Assembly: GCF_020283565.1 (NCBI RefSeq)
Contig: NC_060062.1
Coordinates: 57,806,439 to 57,870,438, forward strand
Direction of reading: 5' to 3'
Origin: Trifolium pratense
Lineage: Eukaryota; Streptophyta; Magnoliopsida; Fabales; Fabaceae
Length of the DNA: 64,000 nt
Part shown: positions 44,816 to 56,441 of the stretch, piece by piece
Position numbering within the stretch: position 1 is the stretch's first letter
Layout: each line of letters starts with the position of its first letter
The notes under the pieces: model-generated
What the model saw: only the letters and a program-made list of their open reading frames with translations
Database searches by the model: none
What the model was told of the DNA's origin: nothing
Program-made: the position numbers and the translations under genes

Positions 44816-45805
44816 ATAGGAATCTACTCAAGTGTTAACAACTAGATCGACAAATTAGTGAATCGCAATGTCTTGTCAAAATCCACTCTATTCGTTGTCG
44901 ATACTCCCCCGATCTCTCGGGCGGAAGCTACCTACAACGAATGATATTAACGCGCGTCAATCGTTCGCTACACTCTATGCCTCAATCTCTCGACCGGAGA
45001 CACTCGAGCGCTTAATGCAATTCAGTTCAGAAATTAAATCAATACTCTCGCACGTGACTTAACTCGAAATCATTACAACACTAATGAAGGATTATAAAGC
45101 ATTAAACATCGAATTGCATTAAATCAACACTATGAACAGAGTAGTTTCTTACACATATAGCAGATTACATGAGGTCTATCTACATCCTAGGCTATCCTAG
45201 ATCCTACCTCCGAAGAACTTAGCTCCTCATCTCCCTTTGTTCGCGTCCGAGCTTCAATGTCATGGCTTGTGAATCCATGCTATCGATGTGCTTGGAGCTA
45301 TCCTTCGGAGTCTTGAATCCCAATCTTGAAGTTCCAAACCCAGAATGTAGATCAAATTTGCAGAATTTTCCAACCCGAAAACAGAATTATGCAGAAACTA
45401 TATATACAGAAGGCAACCACGCCGCGCGCCAGATCTATCACGCCGCGCGTGGTTGCAAATCCATCTACTACGCCGCGCGTGGTAACAGAATCACGCGACG
45501 CGTGATCAAGTCAGAGAGCAATCTTCTTCTTCAACAAGGCTTCACGCCGCGCGTGGTAAGGCATCACACCGCGCGTGATCGGAGTGAAAATCTTGGCTCC
45601 CTGTGAGCTCCATCACGCGGCGCGTGATGGGCTACGCCCCCAGCGTAGTGAAAATTCTCTATTTCCTGCAATTTTTCCTGTTTTCTTGCAAAACAAGTAA
45701 TCAAGCTTATGGTTAGATTTCTCTTATATTTATTGCTAAAAACCTACTAAAATGCATCTAATGTTGCTAAAATAGGCATGGATTAGAGAGTGTGACGATT
45801 CGTCA
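44816..45805 (-). repeat. Gypsy LTR, U3-R part, interrupted by the CACTA element
   Basis: On the - strand it opens TGACGAATCGTCACAC at 45805. It passes an array of GC-rich palindromes (about 45640 down to 45418), a TATATATAG box near 45398-45408, then a long leader to the CACTA insertion. The missing U5 end survives in the tandem units. Total LTR length would be about 1.2 kb. The + strand ORF 45262-45606 over the palindromes is an artefact. Confidence 0.65.
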
Positions 45806-46035
45806 TCATTTTTGTTCTCTTATTATTTTTATTTAAACTAACATTGATATATATTTATTTTTTCGAATCTATAACATTGATTTTTTTTTTACTAATAACA
45901 TTGGTATTTTAGAATCAATATATAACATTTAGAAACAAGCATTCAATGATCAAATTAATTCTAATTATATTTACACATAGTCTAAAATATAATTAAAGAA
46001 AACTAGTAACATAAAATATAATTAATTGAAAATAA
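45806..46035. other. AT-rich stretch
   Basis: Nothing recognised. Confidence 0.4.
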
Positions 46036-46039
46036 AAGT

Positions 46040-46150
46040 AGTCAAAATAATTTATGGTAAGAAATTAATTATGTTTGACTTAAATACACGTGGATGAATT
46101 TCATTGGTGCCACATCAGCATAGGGCAACTACCCTCAATTTATGTGAGGG
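46040..46150 (-). repeat. Inverted dispersed copy of a tandem-unit segment
   Basis: The - strand matches 35836-35950: ACCCTCACATAAATTGAGGGT, GCCCTATG, GATGTG(G)CACCAATGAAATT, TTAAGTCAAACATAATTAAT. About 85-90% alike by eye. Confidence 0.65.
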
Positions 46151-46975
46151 TAGAGAATAAGTGTAAATGGAGCTAGAAGAAAATTCATGGACGGTATGTG
46201 ATAAAACAACCAATGATAAACTGCCAACTCAATTCGTGAACTATTCGTGAATCATGTTTTCGCTGAAACTAGCATTTTCCTTCCAACAATCATTAGAGTA
46301 TATAAAAACGAACAAAAGACAACGATGTTTCTAGAACATTAATTTTTTTTAAGAACATTATTATTATTTTTTGACTAATAACATTATTATTATTATTATG
46401 GCCAATACAAAATTGACATTCTTCCTCCATCTAAAGAGAACGTCTAAAGTTAAAAATAACAATCGTAGTCTCGTAGACTACTAGAAATAGAAGAACATTT
46501 TTATTTATTCAATACAAAGCAACAAACACAGAACCAATTTGATGATGACACAAGGGAGCTAAATAATCCACAAATTTAAGTGGCTTCATTAATAGGATAT
46601 TTGAATGATTTACGAGCACAACTTGCATGAGCTTGAAATTTTGCTTTAATACAAAGTTAGTAGGTTAAAAATAATTGATGTGTTAGCTGCATTTCACAAA
46701 GTGAATCATCCTTTCCATGACGGTTCTACCCTATTTTGTATAGGACATATATATGTCAACATGTCCACTTCAATAAATGTCTACACTCATCGATTTGTAG
46801 GTTCCACCTAAACTCCTGAGTGTCGCTCAAGAAATTTGTATATGCGACTGTGAGTACATATTTTCAGTACCATTTATTCCAAGTACCATGTACTACTAAC
46901 TACTACAAAGTACATCAAACCCATTTTGAAAAGTTCAAGCTCCGAATATCTATGGCATTTCTTAGAATTAATAGT
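46151..46975. other. Intergenic, nothing recognised
   Basis: No ORF, element terminus or RNA gene supported. Confidence 0.4.
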
Positions 46976-46979
46976 TGAA

Positions 46980-47240
46980 GGTAAGTCAATCTTATAAAAA
47001 TCGGTTTATAAGTTGAGAATTGTCTTTTACTTATAAACTCATGTTCAGACTAACTTACATATGATGTGAGATTTCTTAACTCATTCCCTCAAACCCAACA
47101 CTATTAGGTTTGATGCGTATTGAAGATTGTCTTTTTACTTATAAACTCATGTTCAGACTAACTCACATACGATGTGAGATTTCTTAACGCATTTCTTGAC
47201 ACCCAACACTATTAGGTTTGGTGTGTGATATAAATGACGG
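46980..47240 (+). repeat. Duplicated LTR/TRIM-like segment (third copy near 48225-48310)
   Basis: TTACTTATAAACTCATGTTCAGACTAAC, ATGTGAGATTTCTTAAC and CCCAACACTATTAGG occur twice here and in part again at 48260-48315, on the far side of the hAT insertion. Confidence 0.55.
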
Positions 47241-47265
47241 GTGGTCCAAATAGTAGGTGGCCCAA

Positions 47266-48160
47266 TGCAGGGCCGTGTATTTTGAGACCTCGGACGAATT
47301 GGATTTAGAGGCCCAAATAAATTTAGTAAAATTAATATGTATTTTATTCAAAAAATAATTTTTTTTATTTAAATATAAATAATACCAATAATATAAAAAA
47401 TTAATCATATTCTAATCAATAATAATAAAATACACCTTCAAGCTAGTATCATTAAAAATTGCAACTTAATTTTAAAAAATAATTCATTATTTTCAATGAA
47501 ATAACAAAGTGTAGTTTTTTTTTTAAAAAAAAAATAAAGTAGTGAAGTTATTTATATATAGAGTAACTCTATTTATAGAAAATAATATATTCGTTAAGTT
47601 TTTAAAATGTACTACAACATGTTTTTAAAAAATATACCAAAAATTAATAGTTATTTCATTGGTCATTTATTGAGATATCCTTGTTTATTATGGTAGGTTA
47701 AATACATCCCATGCCATTTATTTAAATTTTTTTATCTCTTAAAATAAGATAAAGTAAAAAAAAAATGAACACCTAGGGAATCGAACACGCCGCCGCATGC
47801 ATGCCCTATGAGAACCTAGAAACATTCGCACAACCGCAACACCATTTAATTAACACGTCTTGTAAATTTATCTCAGTAAACATGGAATTGGATTCCCTAC
47901 GGTCAAATAGTGGCTGTAGATAAATCGCAACCACCTATTTTATTTATGTCTTTTATTTATTCGATGAGCTTTGAATCTGGACTATCAAAGTAGTGTGACT
48001 GCATGATGTCCCTGACTCCAAGGAATTCATGTCCAGGTAAACATACTTAACCATTTCTATGAATGATGGGCCATAAAAAAATAATTTGAGGCCCTTAAAA
48101 TTGTATTGAGGCCCAGGGTTGTAAGCTTGCTTTCCCTGTCTCTGGGCCGGGTCTGATCCA
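47266..48160. mobile_element. hAT-like element remnant
   Basis: The left end CAGGGCCGTGTATTTTGAG and right end (reversed) CAGACCCGGCCCAGAG, with GAGGCCC words just inside, are the wording of common plant hAT ends. No matching 8-bp duplication was found, and no transposase domain is visible. Confidence 0.5.
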
Positions 48161-48329
48161 AATCCAATGGATCTTGAAAAGGCTCCAATATCATCTTAAA
48201 ATTCGGATTTTGACCTAATTCAACCTTACAAAATTGGCTTATAAGGTGAAAATTGTGTCAAACTTATAAATCCATGTTCAGACCAACTCACATTCGACGT
48301 GATATTTCTTAACGATTGCATAGAATTTA

Positions 48330-48835
48330 CTTCATTATAGGAAACCATCATATAATTGTAGCCGGTCTATCACGAATGTCTTCAAAATACATTTGAAAAC
48401 TATGATTTACTTTCCCAATACAAGAGTGATAAGTTTCTGCATCCGTCCCTAGATAGATCATTAGATTTAATAATACCATTGATATTGAAATGGTTTGTAA
48501 AGATGGAGAGAAAAGAAGGAAAGAAAAAGGAGGGTAGTTGAGATGTAGTCTAGACTATGATCATCGTGTATCTATTTCATTGGTAATATAGTCTTAAATA
48601 AATAGCTCTACCAAATTATAGTCTTCCAAAATAAATCAAGCATGAATTCAACAAATTATATAGCTGAAAATAACGTACTGTTGATATATTTAAAGTCAAA
48701 TTAAATTGGTTGTGTTCGGAGAAGGCATGCATCATCGTTATTATTTTGTTAAAGACAGCTCTTTAATCTTGTTAATTAATTAATTGCCATATATAAAATA
48801 GAAGACCAAGACTGCTTAACATATATCAACCAAAT
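48330..48835. other. AT-rich intergenic stretch
   Basis: Nothing recognised. Confidence 0.4.
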
Positions 48836-48837
48836 AT

Positions 48838-48997
48838 TGGTTTGAAGTGGTTAAGGGGATGAATTATTTTGAAAAATTCAAATTCGATTACTATAGAAAT
48901 AACACTTGATTAGATTTTATTTATCTCGTAGCGGAACTCTAAATTACCGTAACGATTCTTCCTCTAAAATTTAGAGAATTAATAAAAAAAAATAAAA
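48838..48997 (+). mobile_element. Decayed SINE
   Basis: TGGTTTGAAGTGGTTAAGG resembles an A-box and AAATTCGATTAC a weak B-box. An A-rich tail starts near 48983. Confidence 0.35.
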
Positions 48998-49689
48998 AAG
49001 AAATATCCAAGCAGATGTTTATAAAAAAGCTTAATTAACAAATATAATTTTTACACCTGATGATTAGCCACACATGAAAATCATCAAAAGGTTGTTAGCT
49101 CATTAATTAATTGAGATTTGACTTCTCTATTGGATTGAGCCACTCCACCAACAAAATCACTCTTTTTTTTTTTTGAATGGCAACAAAATCACTCATATTA
49201 TAAATTTATTTTTAACTTAGATATGGCTGCCGAGAAAGAAAAAAATTGTTTATCTTTTATAAAAATATTTAGGTACAGGACCAAAAAATAAAAATGAATA
49301 TTTATTTGTACTCTCTTGAGGTAGAAACTCATGGCATACTACTCATCAAACATGTACTTATGTATCGAGGTACATACATAGTACTAAGATTGTGATTGAG
49401 TTTGGAAGGGGAAGAGAGGGTTTTAAAAAAGAGAAAAATGTACAAGTGGATATAATTCATAACTTTTTAAATCTGCTTTTTTTTTTTTCTAGAAAATTGA
49501 TTTTAATTTGTTTTTTTTTTATTAAAAAGTTATAAATATCTAAGGTGGATTCAAAATTAAATAAAAACATGAGAAATAGATATGCCACATCATCAAAATA
49601 TATAGTCAAATAAAAAGTCGTCCAATTTGGAGGGGGCAAAACACCAATTAATCCTTTTTTATAGCACAAAAACCTTCTAATCGGGTGGA
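48998..49689. other. AT-rich intergenic stretch
   Basis: Nothing recognised. Confidence 0.4.
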
Positions 49690-49831
49690 ATTCAAAAATT
49701 GGATTGTAAAGAGGATTTGGAAGATTTTAAGGCATTAAGTTAATGAGTCACCACTTTTATAAATTTAACATTCTTCCCATACATAGCCGATGTGAGACTA
49801 ACCACTCACACTTGAAACTCAACAATCTCCC

Positions 49832-50493
49832 TGATGGGGAATTAGCACAATAATAATAATAACGAGCAATACGCAGCGGAAATAAAATTCCCCAAACTTG
49901 TAAGAACCTTGAGGATCAACAACAAATAATATGGCAGACAATAAAGCAAAATAAAGACACCGGAATTTTAACGTGGAAAACCCTCGATGTGAGAGTAAAA
50001 AACCACGGGTCGTCCAGACCAAAGAAATAGCTCCACTATAATCAAATAAGGGTACAAAAGAGTCTCCAAGTGAGGCACAAATAAGTGCTAACAACCAATT
50101 ACACAACAAAGCACTAAAGCTTACAAAACAAGAACAAGAAGATGAAAATACCCAAAACACCTGCTGTATTGCGGACTGAATATCTCACGAACCAGACCTT
50201 GTTTCGACGATCCGAACGGTCAAAAGATAGCCTCTGGAGTTGCGAACCTGCCCTCCAAATTTGAGTGATATCCAACGGTTAACGAATCCGGAATCGAAGT
50301 TTTAGTGGGACTGGTTTGAGAAAAACGGGAATTGTTTTCTCTCTTCTTTTCTCTCTTTTTGAAGGTTGTTCTCTCACAAAATTTACTCACTCCATAACCC
50401 TAGTATGACCACTCTCCACTTATATAAGTGAGACATAATGGGCTAATTAAATTGGACTTTTCTCCACATAGGAAGGGAGCCCAAAACCCAACA
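49832..50493 (-). repeat. 3' LTR of the young copia element
   Basis: 662 bp. On + it opens TGATGGGGAATTAGC and ends AAAACCCAACA. A TATA-like CTTATATAAG palindrome lies near 50419. Just inside is the - strand purine run GTGAGGGGGAGATT (50494-50507), the polypurine tract. Confidence 0.95.
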
Positions 50494-50509
50494 AATCTCC
50501 CCCTCACAA

Positions 50510-53500
50510 CTATGTGGAGGAAATCGCCAAACCGGCGATATCACAACATGCTTCAAATTTTCCCCTTGGTAACGTCTTGGTCATCATATCTGAACCATTA
50601 TCATCCGTATGAACCTTAACTAGTTCCAGCAACTTAGCATCCAAAACATCACGTATCCAGTGATACCTTACATCAATATGTTTGGACCTATTATGAAAAG
50701 TCGGATTCTTACCAAGATGAATAGCACTTTGGCTATCAACAAATAACACATATTTGTCTTGAACAAAACCAAGCTCCTGCAAGAATTTCTTCAACCATAG
50801 CAACTCTTTGCATGCTTCGGTAATGGCAATGAACTCTGCCTCCGTAGTAGACAATGCTACACACTTTTGCAATCTGGACTGCCAAGCTACAGCTCCCCCT
50901 GCAAACTTAATCATGTAGCCCGACGTAGACTTCCTAGAATCAATGTCGCCAGCCATATCTGAGTCAGAGTACCCTTCCAAAGTAGGCTTATCTCCCCCAA
51001 AGCAAAGTCTCATACAAGTAGTACCACGAAGATACCTTAAAACCCATTTTACAGCATTCCAATGCTCTCTACCTGGATTTGACAAAAATCTACTGACTGT
51101 ACCAACAGCATGTGCTATATCTGGTCTTGTACACACCATTGCATACATCAAACTACCCACAGCAGACGCATAAGGAACACGTTTCATATCAAATGTTTCA
51201 TCTTCATTTGAAGGACTTTGTTTCGAACTCAGCTTGAAATGAGTAGCAAGAGGAGTGCTTACCGCCTTAGAATTTTCCATCTGGAATCTCTGCAGCACTC
51301 TTTTGATATAGTGTTCTTGTGACATCCAAAGTTTCTTCTCCTTTCTGTCACGCGTGATTCTTATGCCAAGAATCTGTTTAGCTTCTCCCATGTCTTTCAT
51401 GGCAAATGACTCGCCCAACTGCTTCTTTAACCTGTCAATGTTAGAAATATTTTTCCCTACAATAAGCATATCATCAACATATAACAACAGGATAATGAAG
51501 TCATCGTTAGAAAATTTTCTAACAAAGACGCAATGATCTGAAGTAGTCTTCTTGTATCCTTGTTCAGACATAACAGACTCAAACTTCTTGTACCACTGCC
51601 TTGGAGCTTGCTTCAACCCATATAGGCTCTTTCTCAATCTACACACATAGTCTTCTTTGCCTTTAACTTGAAAACCATCGGGTTGCTTCATGTAGATCTC
51701 TTCCTCCAAATCACCATGAAGGAAAGCCGTTTTCACATCCATTTGCTCAACCTCTAGATCAAGAGTAGTAGCCAAACCCAACACGGTTCTAATTGAGGAC
51801 ATCTTCACAACAGGTGAGAAAATTTCATTAAAATCAACACCCTTTCTTTGACGAAAACCTTTCACTACCAATCTGGCTTTATACCTTGGAGACTCAGAGT
51901 TACTCTCATGTTTGACTCTATATATCCACCTATTTTCCAAAGCCCTTTTGCCTTTAGGCAACTTCACTAAATCATAAGTGTGATTATCATGCAAGGATTT
52001 CATCTCATCATTCATTGCATCCAACCACTTTTGATTTTCATCACTTTCCATGGCTTCTTGAAAATACTCAAGTTCACCCTCATCAGTCAAAGTCACATAC
52101 TCGTCAGAATTATACCTTGTAGAAGGTTGTCTCTGTCTGTTGGACCTCCTAAGTTGAACTTGAGATGATTCTGGAGCTTCACCAAGATTCTCATCCTGTG
52201 ACATATCATTCTCCTCATCATTATCAGCTGGGATATATACCTCTTCTCCAAGTTGTTGATCATCAACATAATCATGTGGCTCACCATTTTGAACATCACC
52301 ACCAATAGTATCCAGATTATGAACAGGCAACCGAACTGGATCAATATTAGACAAACTAACATCTTTCTCGGGTGTAGTTTTCTCCACCTTATCGATGTCT
52401 TCAATAGTTTGGTCTTCCATGAACACAACATCGCGGCTTCTGATAAGTTTATTCCCTATAGGATCATAAAACTTGTAACCAAACTCATCCTGCCCATAGC
52501 CGATGAAGATACATTGTTTTGACTTTGCATCCAACTTGGATCTTTCATCCTTTGGAACATGCACAAAAGCCTTACAACCAAAGACTCTCAAATGATCATA
52601 TTTGACATTCTTACCAAACCAAATTTTGTCTGGAACTTCACTGTTCAAAACAACAGTAGGAGTGAGATTAATAACATGCACCGCCGTGTACAGTGCTTCA
52701 CCCCAATAATGTTGAGGCAACTTAGCTTCAGAGAGCATACATCTAACTCTCTCAACAAGTGTTCGATTCATCCTCTCTGCTAAACCATTCAACTGAGGAG
52801 TTTTAGGAGGAGTCTTTTCATGTGCAATACCCTGCTGCTTACAATAGACATCAAAGGGACCACAATACTCACCACCATTATCAGAACGAACACATTTCAG
52901 CTTCTTACCTGATTGCCTCTCAACCAAAGCATGAAATTCTTTGAATTTCTCCAACACTTGGTCTTTTGTCTTTATAGCATATACCCATAGTTTCCTGGAA
53001 CAGTCATCAATAAAAGTAACAAAATAAAGTGCACCACTAAAAGATTTTACCTTTAATGGACCACAAACATCAGAATGCACCAATTGAAGCAACTCTGACT
53101 TTCTTGAGGGAGGATGCTTCTTGAAGGATACTCTAGTCTGTTTACCAGTCATGCAATGAGAACACTTCTCCAAATCTGCATTCTTTAATCCTGGAAGCAC
53201 ATCCTTTTTGGCTAAAACATTCAGCCCCTTTTCACTAATATGACTAAGCCTTCGGTGCCACAAAGATGCTTTCATGTCGATAACATTCACACTGTCTCTA
53301 GCAACCAAAGCTTTTGTCCAATACAGTTTAGAAGTTTTCTCCCCTCTAGCCACAACCAAGTTACCTTTACTGAGTTTCCACTTTCCAGAACCAAAGTGAT
53401 TATCATAACCACAATCATCAAGCATATGCACAGAGATCAAATTAAAACGAACATCCGGAGCATGTTTGACATCTCTAAGCAACAATTGCATTCCCATGTT

Positions 53501-54538
53501 GGTTTGCAAGCAAATATCACCAACACCAATTACCTTAGCTACACCATCATTACCCATCTTCAACCCTCCAAAGTCACCGGAAGTATAAGATGTGAAGAAC
53601 TCCTTCCTCGGTGTAACATGCAATGTAGCACCACTGTCAACAATCCACATGCTCTCATCTGATACAAGATTAATGGACTCATGATCACGGAGAATAACAA
53701 GATCATCATTGATAGCAGTAGTAACACGATCATCATCATGATCTTCACGATCTCTTTGTTTCTGCTTACCCTTCTTGCCTTTGTTATCTTTTCTCCACTG
53801 ATAACAGTACTTTTGTATGTGCCCTGATTTATGACAATAATTACACTCCATATTCTTGTATCGCCCTTTGGACTTGCTTCTGCTATTCTCTCTACCACCC
53901 TTCGGTTCTTTCTTCTGACTTCTCCCCCTATTTTCAGTGACAAGTACCTCGGATTGAGATGAAGTACCTTGTGCCTTCCTTCTCATCTCCTCATTAAGAA
54001 TACCACCCTTAGCCGTTTCCAAAGAAACAACACCTTTAGGAGCAGAACTTGTAATAGAAACCCGAAACGTCTCCCAAGACTCTGGTAAAGATAGCAATAG
54101 AAATAGTCCCAAAAGTTCATCTTCAAATTTAATACCCATTCCTGACATCTGATCAAGGAGCCCCTGAAATTCACTCAAGTGATCTGAAATAGAAGTCCCC
54201 TCCTTATACTTCAAACTTATGAAGCTATTCAACAAGAACAATTTATTATTCCCTGATTTAGAGGCATACAAGGACTCTAACTTCTCCCACAAAGTTTTTG
54301 CATGTTTCTCATTAGCAATATGATTATAAATATTATCTTCAACATATTGCCGAATAAAGCCACATACCTGTAGATGTTCAAACTCCCATTCTTCATCAGA
54401 CTTAGAATTCGGCTTTGCGGAACTAAATACCGGTAAGTGCAATTTCTTCACAAATAACAAGTCTTTCATCTTGCCCTTCCACAAATGGTAATTAGACCCA
54501 TTCAACAATACCATCTTCATATTTGTATTTGACTCCAT
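50510..54538 (-). CDS. Copia gag-pol polyprotein, intact, 1342 aa
   Basis: A single ORF from the ATG at 54538, 34 nt past the primer site, to the TAG at 50510. Domains in order: gag ([15 protein letters not shown] near residue 15, UBN2 type); CCHC knuckle [14 protein letters not shown] near 230; aspartic protease [11 protein letters not shown] near 295; GAG pre-integrase [14 protein letters not shown] near 425; integrase with [15 protein letters not shown] and [11 protein letters not shown]; reverse transcriptase with [16 protein letters not shown] and [11 protein letters not shown]; RNase H with [25 protein letters not shown] and [12 protein letters not shown]. All catalytic residues that I can locate are present and there is no stop or frameshift. 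It makes the capsid-like particle and the enzymes that copy and insert the element. Expression would come from the LTR at 54587-55248. Confidence 0.95.
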   Translation of the reverse strand: MESNTNMKMVLLNGSNYHLWKGKMKDLLFVKKLHLPVFSSAKPNSKSDEEWEFEHLQVCGFIRQYVEDNIYNHIANEKHAKTLWEKLESLYASKSGNNKLFLLNSFISLKYKEGTSISDHLSEFQGLLDQMSGMGIKFEDELLGLFLLLSLPESWETFRVSITSSAPKGVVSLETAKGGILNEEMRRKAQGTSSQSEVLVTENRGRSQKKEPKGGRENSRSKSKGRYKNMECNYCHKSGHIQKYCYQWRKDNKGKKGKQKQRDREDHDDDRVTTAINDDLVILRDHESINLVSDESMWIVDSGATLHVTPRKEFFTSYTSGDFGGLKMGNDGVAKVIGVGDICLQTNMGMQLLLRDVKHAPDVRFNLISVHMLDDCGYDNHFGSGKWKLSKGNLVVARGEKTSKLYWTKALVARDSVNVIDMKASLWHRRLSHISEKGLNVLAKKDVLPGLKNADLEKCSHCMTGKQTRVSFKKHPPSRKSELLQLVHSDVCGPLKVKSFSGALYFVTFIDDCSRKLWVYAIKTKDQVLEKFKEFHALVERQSGKKLKCVRSDNGGEYCGPFDVYCKQQGIAHEKTPPKTPQLNGLAERMNRTLVERVRCMLSEAKLPQHYWGEALYTAVHVINLTPTVVLNSEVPDKIWFGKNVKYDHLRVFGCKAFVHVPKDERSKLDAKSKQCIFIGYGQDEFGYKFYDPIGNKLIRSRDVVFMEDQTIEDIDKVEKTTPEKDVSLSNIDPVRLPVHNLDTIGGDVQNGEPHDYVDDQQLGEEVYIPADNDEENDMSQDENLGEAPESSQVQLRRSNRQRQPSTRYNSDEYVTLTDEGELEYFQEAMESDENQKWLDAMNDEMKSLHDNHTYDLVKLPKGKRALENRWIYRVKHESNSESPRYKARLVVKGFRQRKGVDFNEIFSPVVKMSSIRTVLGLATTLDLEVEQMDVKTAFLHGDLEEEIYMKQPDGFQVKGKEDYVCRLRKSLYGLKQAPRQWYKKFESVMSEQGYKKTTSDHCVFVRKFSNDDFIILLLYVDDMLIVGKNISNIDRLKKQLGESFAMKDMGEAKQILGIRITRDRKEKKLWMSQEHYIKRVLQRFQMENSKAVSTPLATHFKLSSKQSPSNEDETFDMKRVPYASAVGSLMYAMVCTRPDIAHAVGTVSRFLSNPGREHWNAVKWVLRYLRGTTCMRLCFGGDKPTLEGYSDSDMAGDIDSRKSTSGYMIKFAGGAVAWQSRLQKCVALSTTEAEFIAITEACKELLWLKKFLQELGFVQDKYVLFVDSQSAIHLGKNPTFHNRSKHIDVRYHWIRDVLDAKLLELVKVHTDDNGSDMMTKTLPRGKFEACCDIAGLAISST

Positions 54539-54570
54539 CTTTCAAACAAGTAAAATTGCCCTTAACCAAG

Positions 54571-54584
54571 AGCTCTGGTACCAC
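54571..54584 (-). other. Primer binding site of the young copia element
   Basis: The - strand TGGTACCAGAGCTC starts two bases inside the 5' LTR and is close to the 3' end of initiator-Met tRNA (TGGTATCAGAGC). Confidence 0.8.
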
Positions 54585-54586
54585 TC

Positions 54587-55248
54587 TGATGGGGAATTAG
54601 CACAATAATAATAATAACGAGCAATACGCAGCGGAAATAAAATTCCTCAAACTTGTAAGAACCTTGAGGATCAACAACAAATAATATGGCAGACAATAAA
54701 GCAAAATAAAGACACCGGAATTTTAACGTGGAAAACCCTCGATGTGAGAGTAAAAAACCACGGGTCGTCCAGACCAAAGAAATAGCTCCACTATAATCAA
54801 ATAAGGGTACAAAAGAGTCTCCAAGTGAGGCACAAATAAGTGCTAACAACCAATTACACAACAAAGCACTAAAGCTTACAAAACAAGAACAAGAAGATGA
54901 AAATACCCAAAACACCTGCTGTATTGCGGACTGAATATCTCACGAACCAGACCTTGTTTCGACGATCCGAACGGTCAAAAGATAGCCTCTGGAGTTGCGA
55001 ACCTGCCCTCCAAATTTGAGTGATATCCAACGGTTAACGAATCCGGAATCGAAGTTTTAGTGGGACTGGTTTGAGAAAAACGGGAATTGTTTTCTCTCTT
55101 CTTTTCTCTCTTTTTGAAGGTTGTTCTCTCACAAAATTTACTCACTCCATAACCCTAGTATGACCACTCTCCACTTATATAAGTGAGACATAATGGGCTA
55201 ATTAAATTGGACTTTTCTCCACATAGGAAGGGAGCCCAAAACCCAACA
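54587..55248 (-). repeat. 5' LTR (promoter) of the young copia element
   Basis: 662 bp, matching the other LTR apart from one base seen. The TATA-like palindrome CTTATATAAG at 55174-55183 would drive transcription on -. An in-LTR ORF (54562-54915) is not a gene. Confidence 0.95.
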
Positions 55249-55505
55249 CTCCCTCCAAGTGCGAGTTCTCACATCCTTTAGTTGATCCAATATCAGAATC
55301 CTCTCCCGCTCCCCCACCAATTAAGCCGAACCAAGGCTCTGATACCACTTGTTAGGGAGTCCGATGAGTTGGGGAGAAACAATGTGGCAATACTCCATGA
55401 CTACAAGAGAGGGAGACACCACATCTCCAGCACAAACATTAAGACATTAGGTTAACGTGTCACATAGTCGATGTGAGACTAACCACTTACACTTGAAACC
55501 CAACA

Positions 55506-55974
55506 AAATTAATATTATCTCTGTATCTCTATAGTTTTTATATAAATCAATGATAATCGACATAAATTTGTATCATAAACTAAGAAATTTTTTTTAAAAC
55601 AAAATAAGAAAGGGGTAGCTGCGCAGTTTGTTGCTCGTTTGTCTTTCATTCAAGTGTAATTATCTTACGCAGAATAATTTTTTTGGTAGAGAAATAAGAA
55701 AGAATCCTAGTCTACAGATGGAAATATTTATATATATAAAACTTGCAATAAAACTTCTAAGCAATGTAAGATAAAAAGAGACGGTCAAATCGTTGTATCA
55801 TGAGCTTTGATACTATTGTTGAATCACAATGGATCAATCAAAGGATCATGCACATTGAGCTTAATAGTAACTATATAAGTGAGTTAAACACTACACTTTA
55901 TTCAAAATCTTAAAGTATTAAGTTTATGAATTGTTTCACTTATAAAAAATGTTCAAATCCACTTTTCTAACTAA
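55506..55974. other. AT-rich stretch between two LTR elements
   Basis: Nothing recognised. Confidence 0.4.
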
Positions 55975-55979
55975 TGTTG

Positions 55980-56441
55980 TGTTGGGGTTGATTGCAATGA
56001 AAGTCCCACATTGCTAATGAAGGAAAAAAGGTCAAGGAAATTATATTTGAGAAGTCTCACATTGCTTAGAAAAGTGAAGAGTGGAGGAGCTCAAGGCTAT
56101 ATATAGAGACCTCAAGTTCCTTGTTTCAACGCACCAAGCAGTAACACTTGTAAACACTTTAAGTTTATATTTGTGTCTTTTTTATTTTTTCTCTTTTGCT
56201 CTTGTTTAAGAGTATTGGAGATGTAGTTCAAATATTTACTTTGTAGAGTGTGGGTGTACTTAGGTCATGGGGTAGTTGAGAGTGAAATCTATATGTTGTA
56301 ACAATTTTCATATAGTGTTTATTCTCTGGTTGTCGGTTTAAACAACGACCGTGATTTTTTCTCTGATTTTGGAGTTTCCACGTTATATTCTTGTGTTGTG
56401 CTTGCATTCTTTTATTTTCTCTATGCCTGTTTTTCCCAACA
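55980..56441 (+). repeat. 5' LTR of the non-autonomous element
   Basis: Opens TGTTGGGGTTGATTGC and ends TTTCCCAACA. TATA box CTATATATAG near 56097-56106. Confidence 0.9.

Larger units (their letters stand above)
49832..55248 (-). mobile_element. Complete young Ty1/copia retrotransposon, 5,417 bp
   Basis: Two 662-bp LTRs, a primer binding site, one intact polyprotein ORF and a polypurine tract are all in the right order. CTCCC flanks the element exactly (49827-49831 and 55249-55253). I see one base difference between the LTRs (C at 49894 against T at 54649 in AATTCC(C/T)CAAAC). Everything needed for autonomous transposition seems present. The ORF and motif style suggest the Tork/Tnt1-like branch, which is inference. 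Confidence 0.95.
49690..55505 (-). mobile_element. TRIM-like miniature LTR element hosting a young copia insertion
   Basis: The LTR at 55350-55505 (TG...CA, 156 bp) adjoins a primer site, - strand GTGGTATCAGAGCCTTGG (55331-55348). A related but diverged LTR ends at 49824 next to a purine run (- strand GGAGGGAGAT). Both share GATGTGAGACTAACCACT(C/T)AC. With the copia element removed, the internal part is only about 110 bp and non-coding. The left limit is approximate. Confidence 0.55.

Noticed and set aside
45262..45606. 114-codon ORF
   Set aside because: Runs through LTR palindromes; residues such as the repeated HAARG follow from the GC-rich repeats.
49819..50160. 113-codon ORF, repeated at 54562-54915
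   Set aside because: Lies within both LTRs of the young copia element; no domain.
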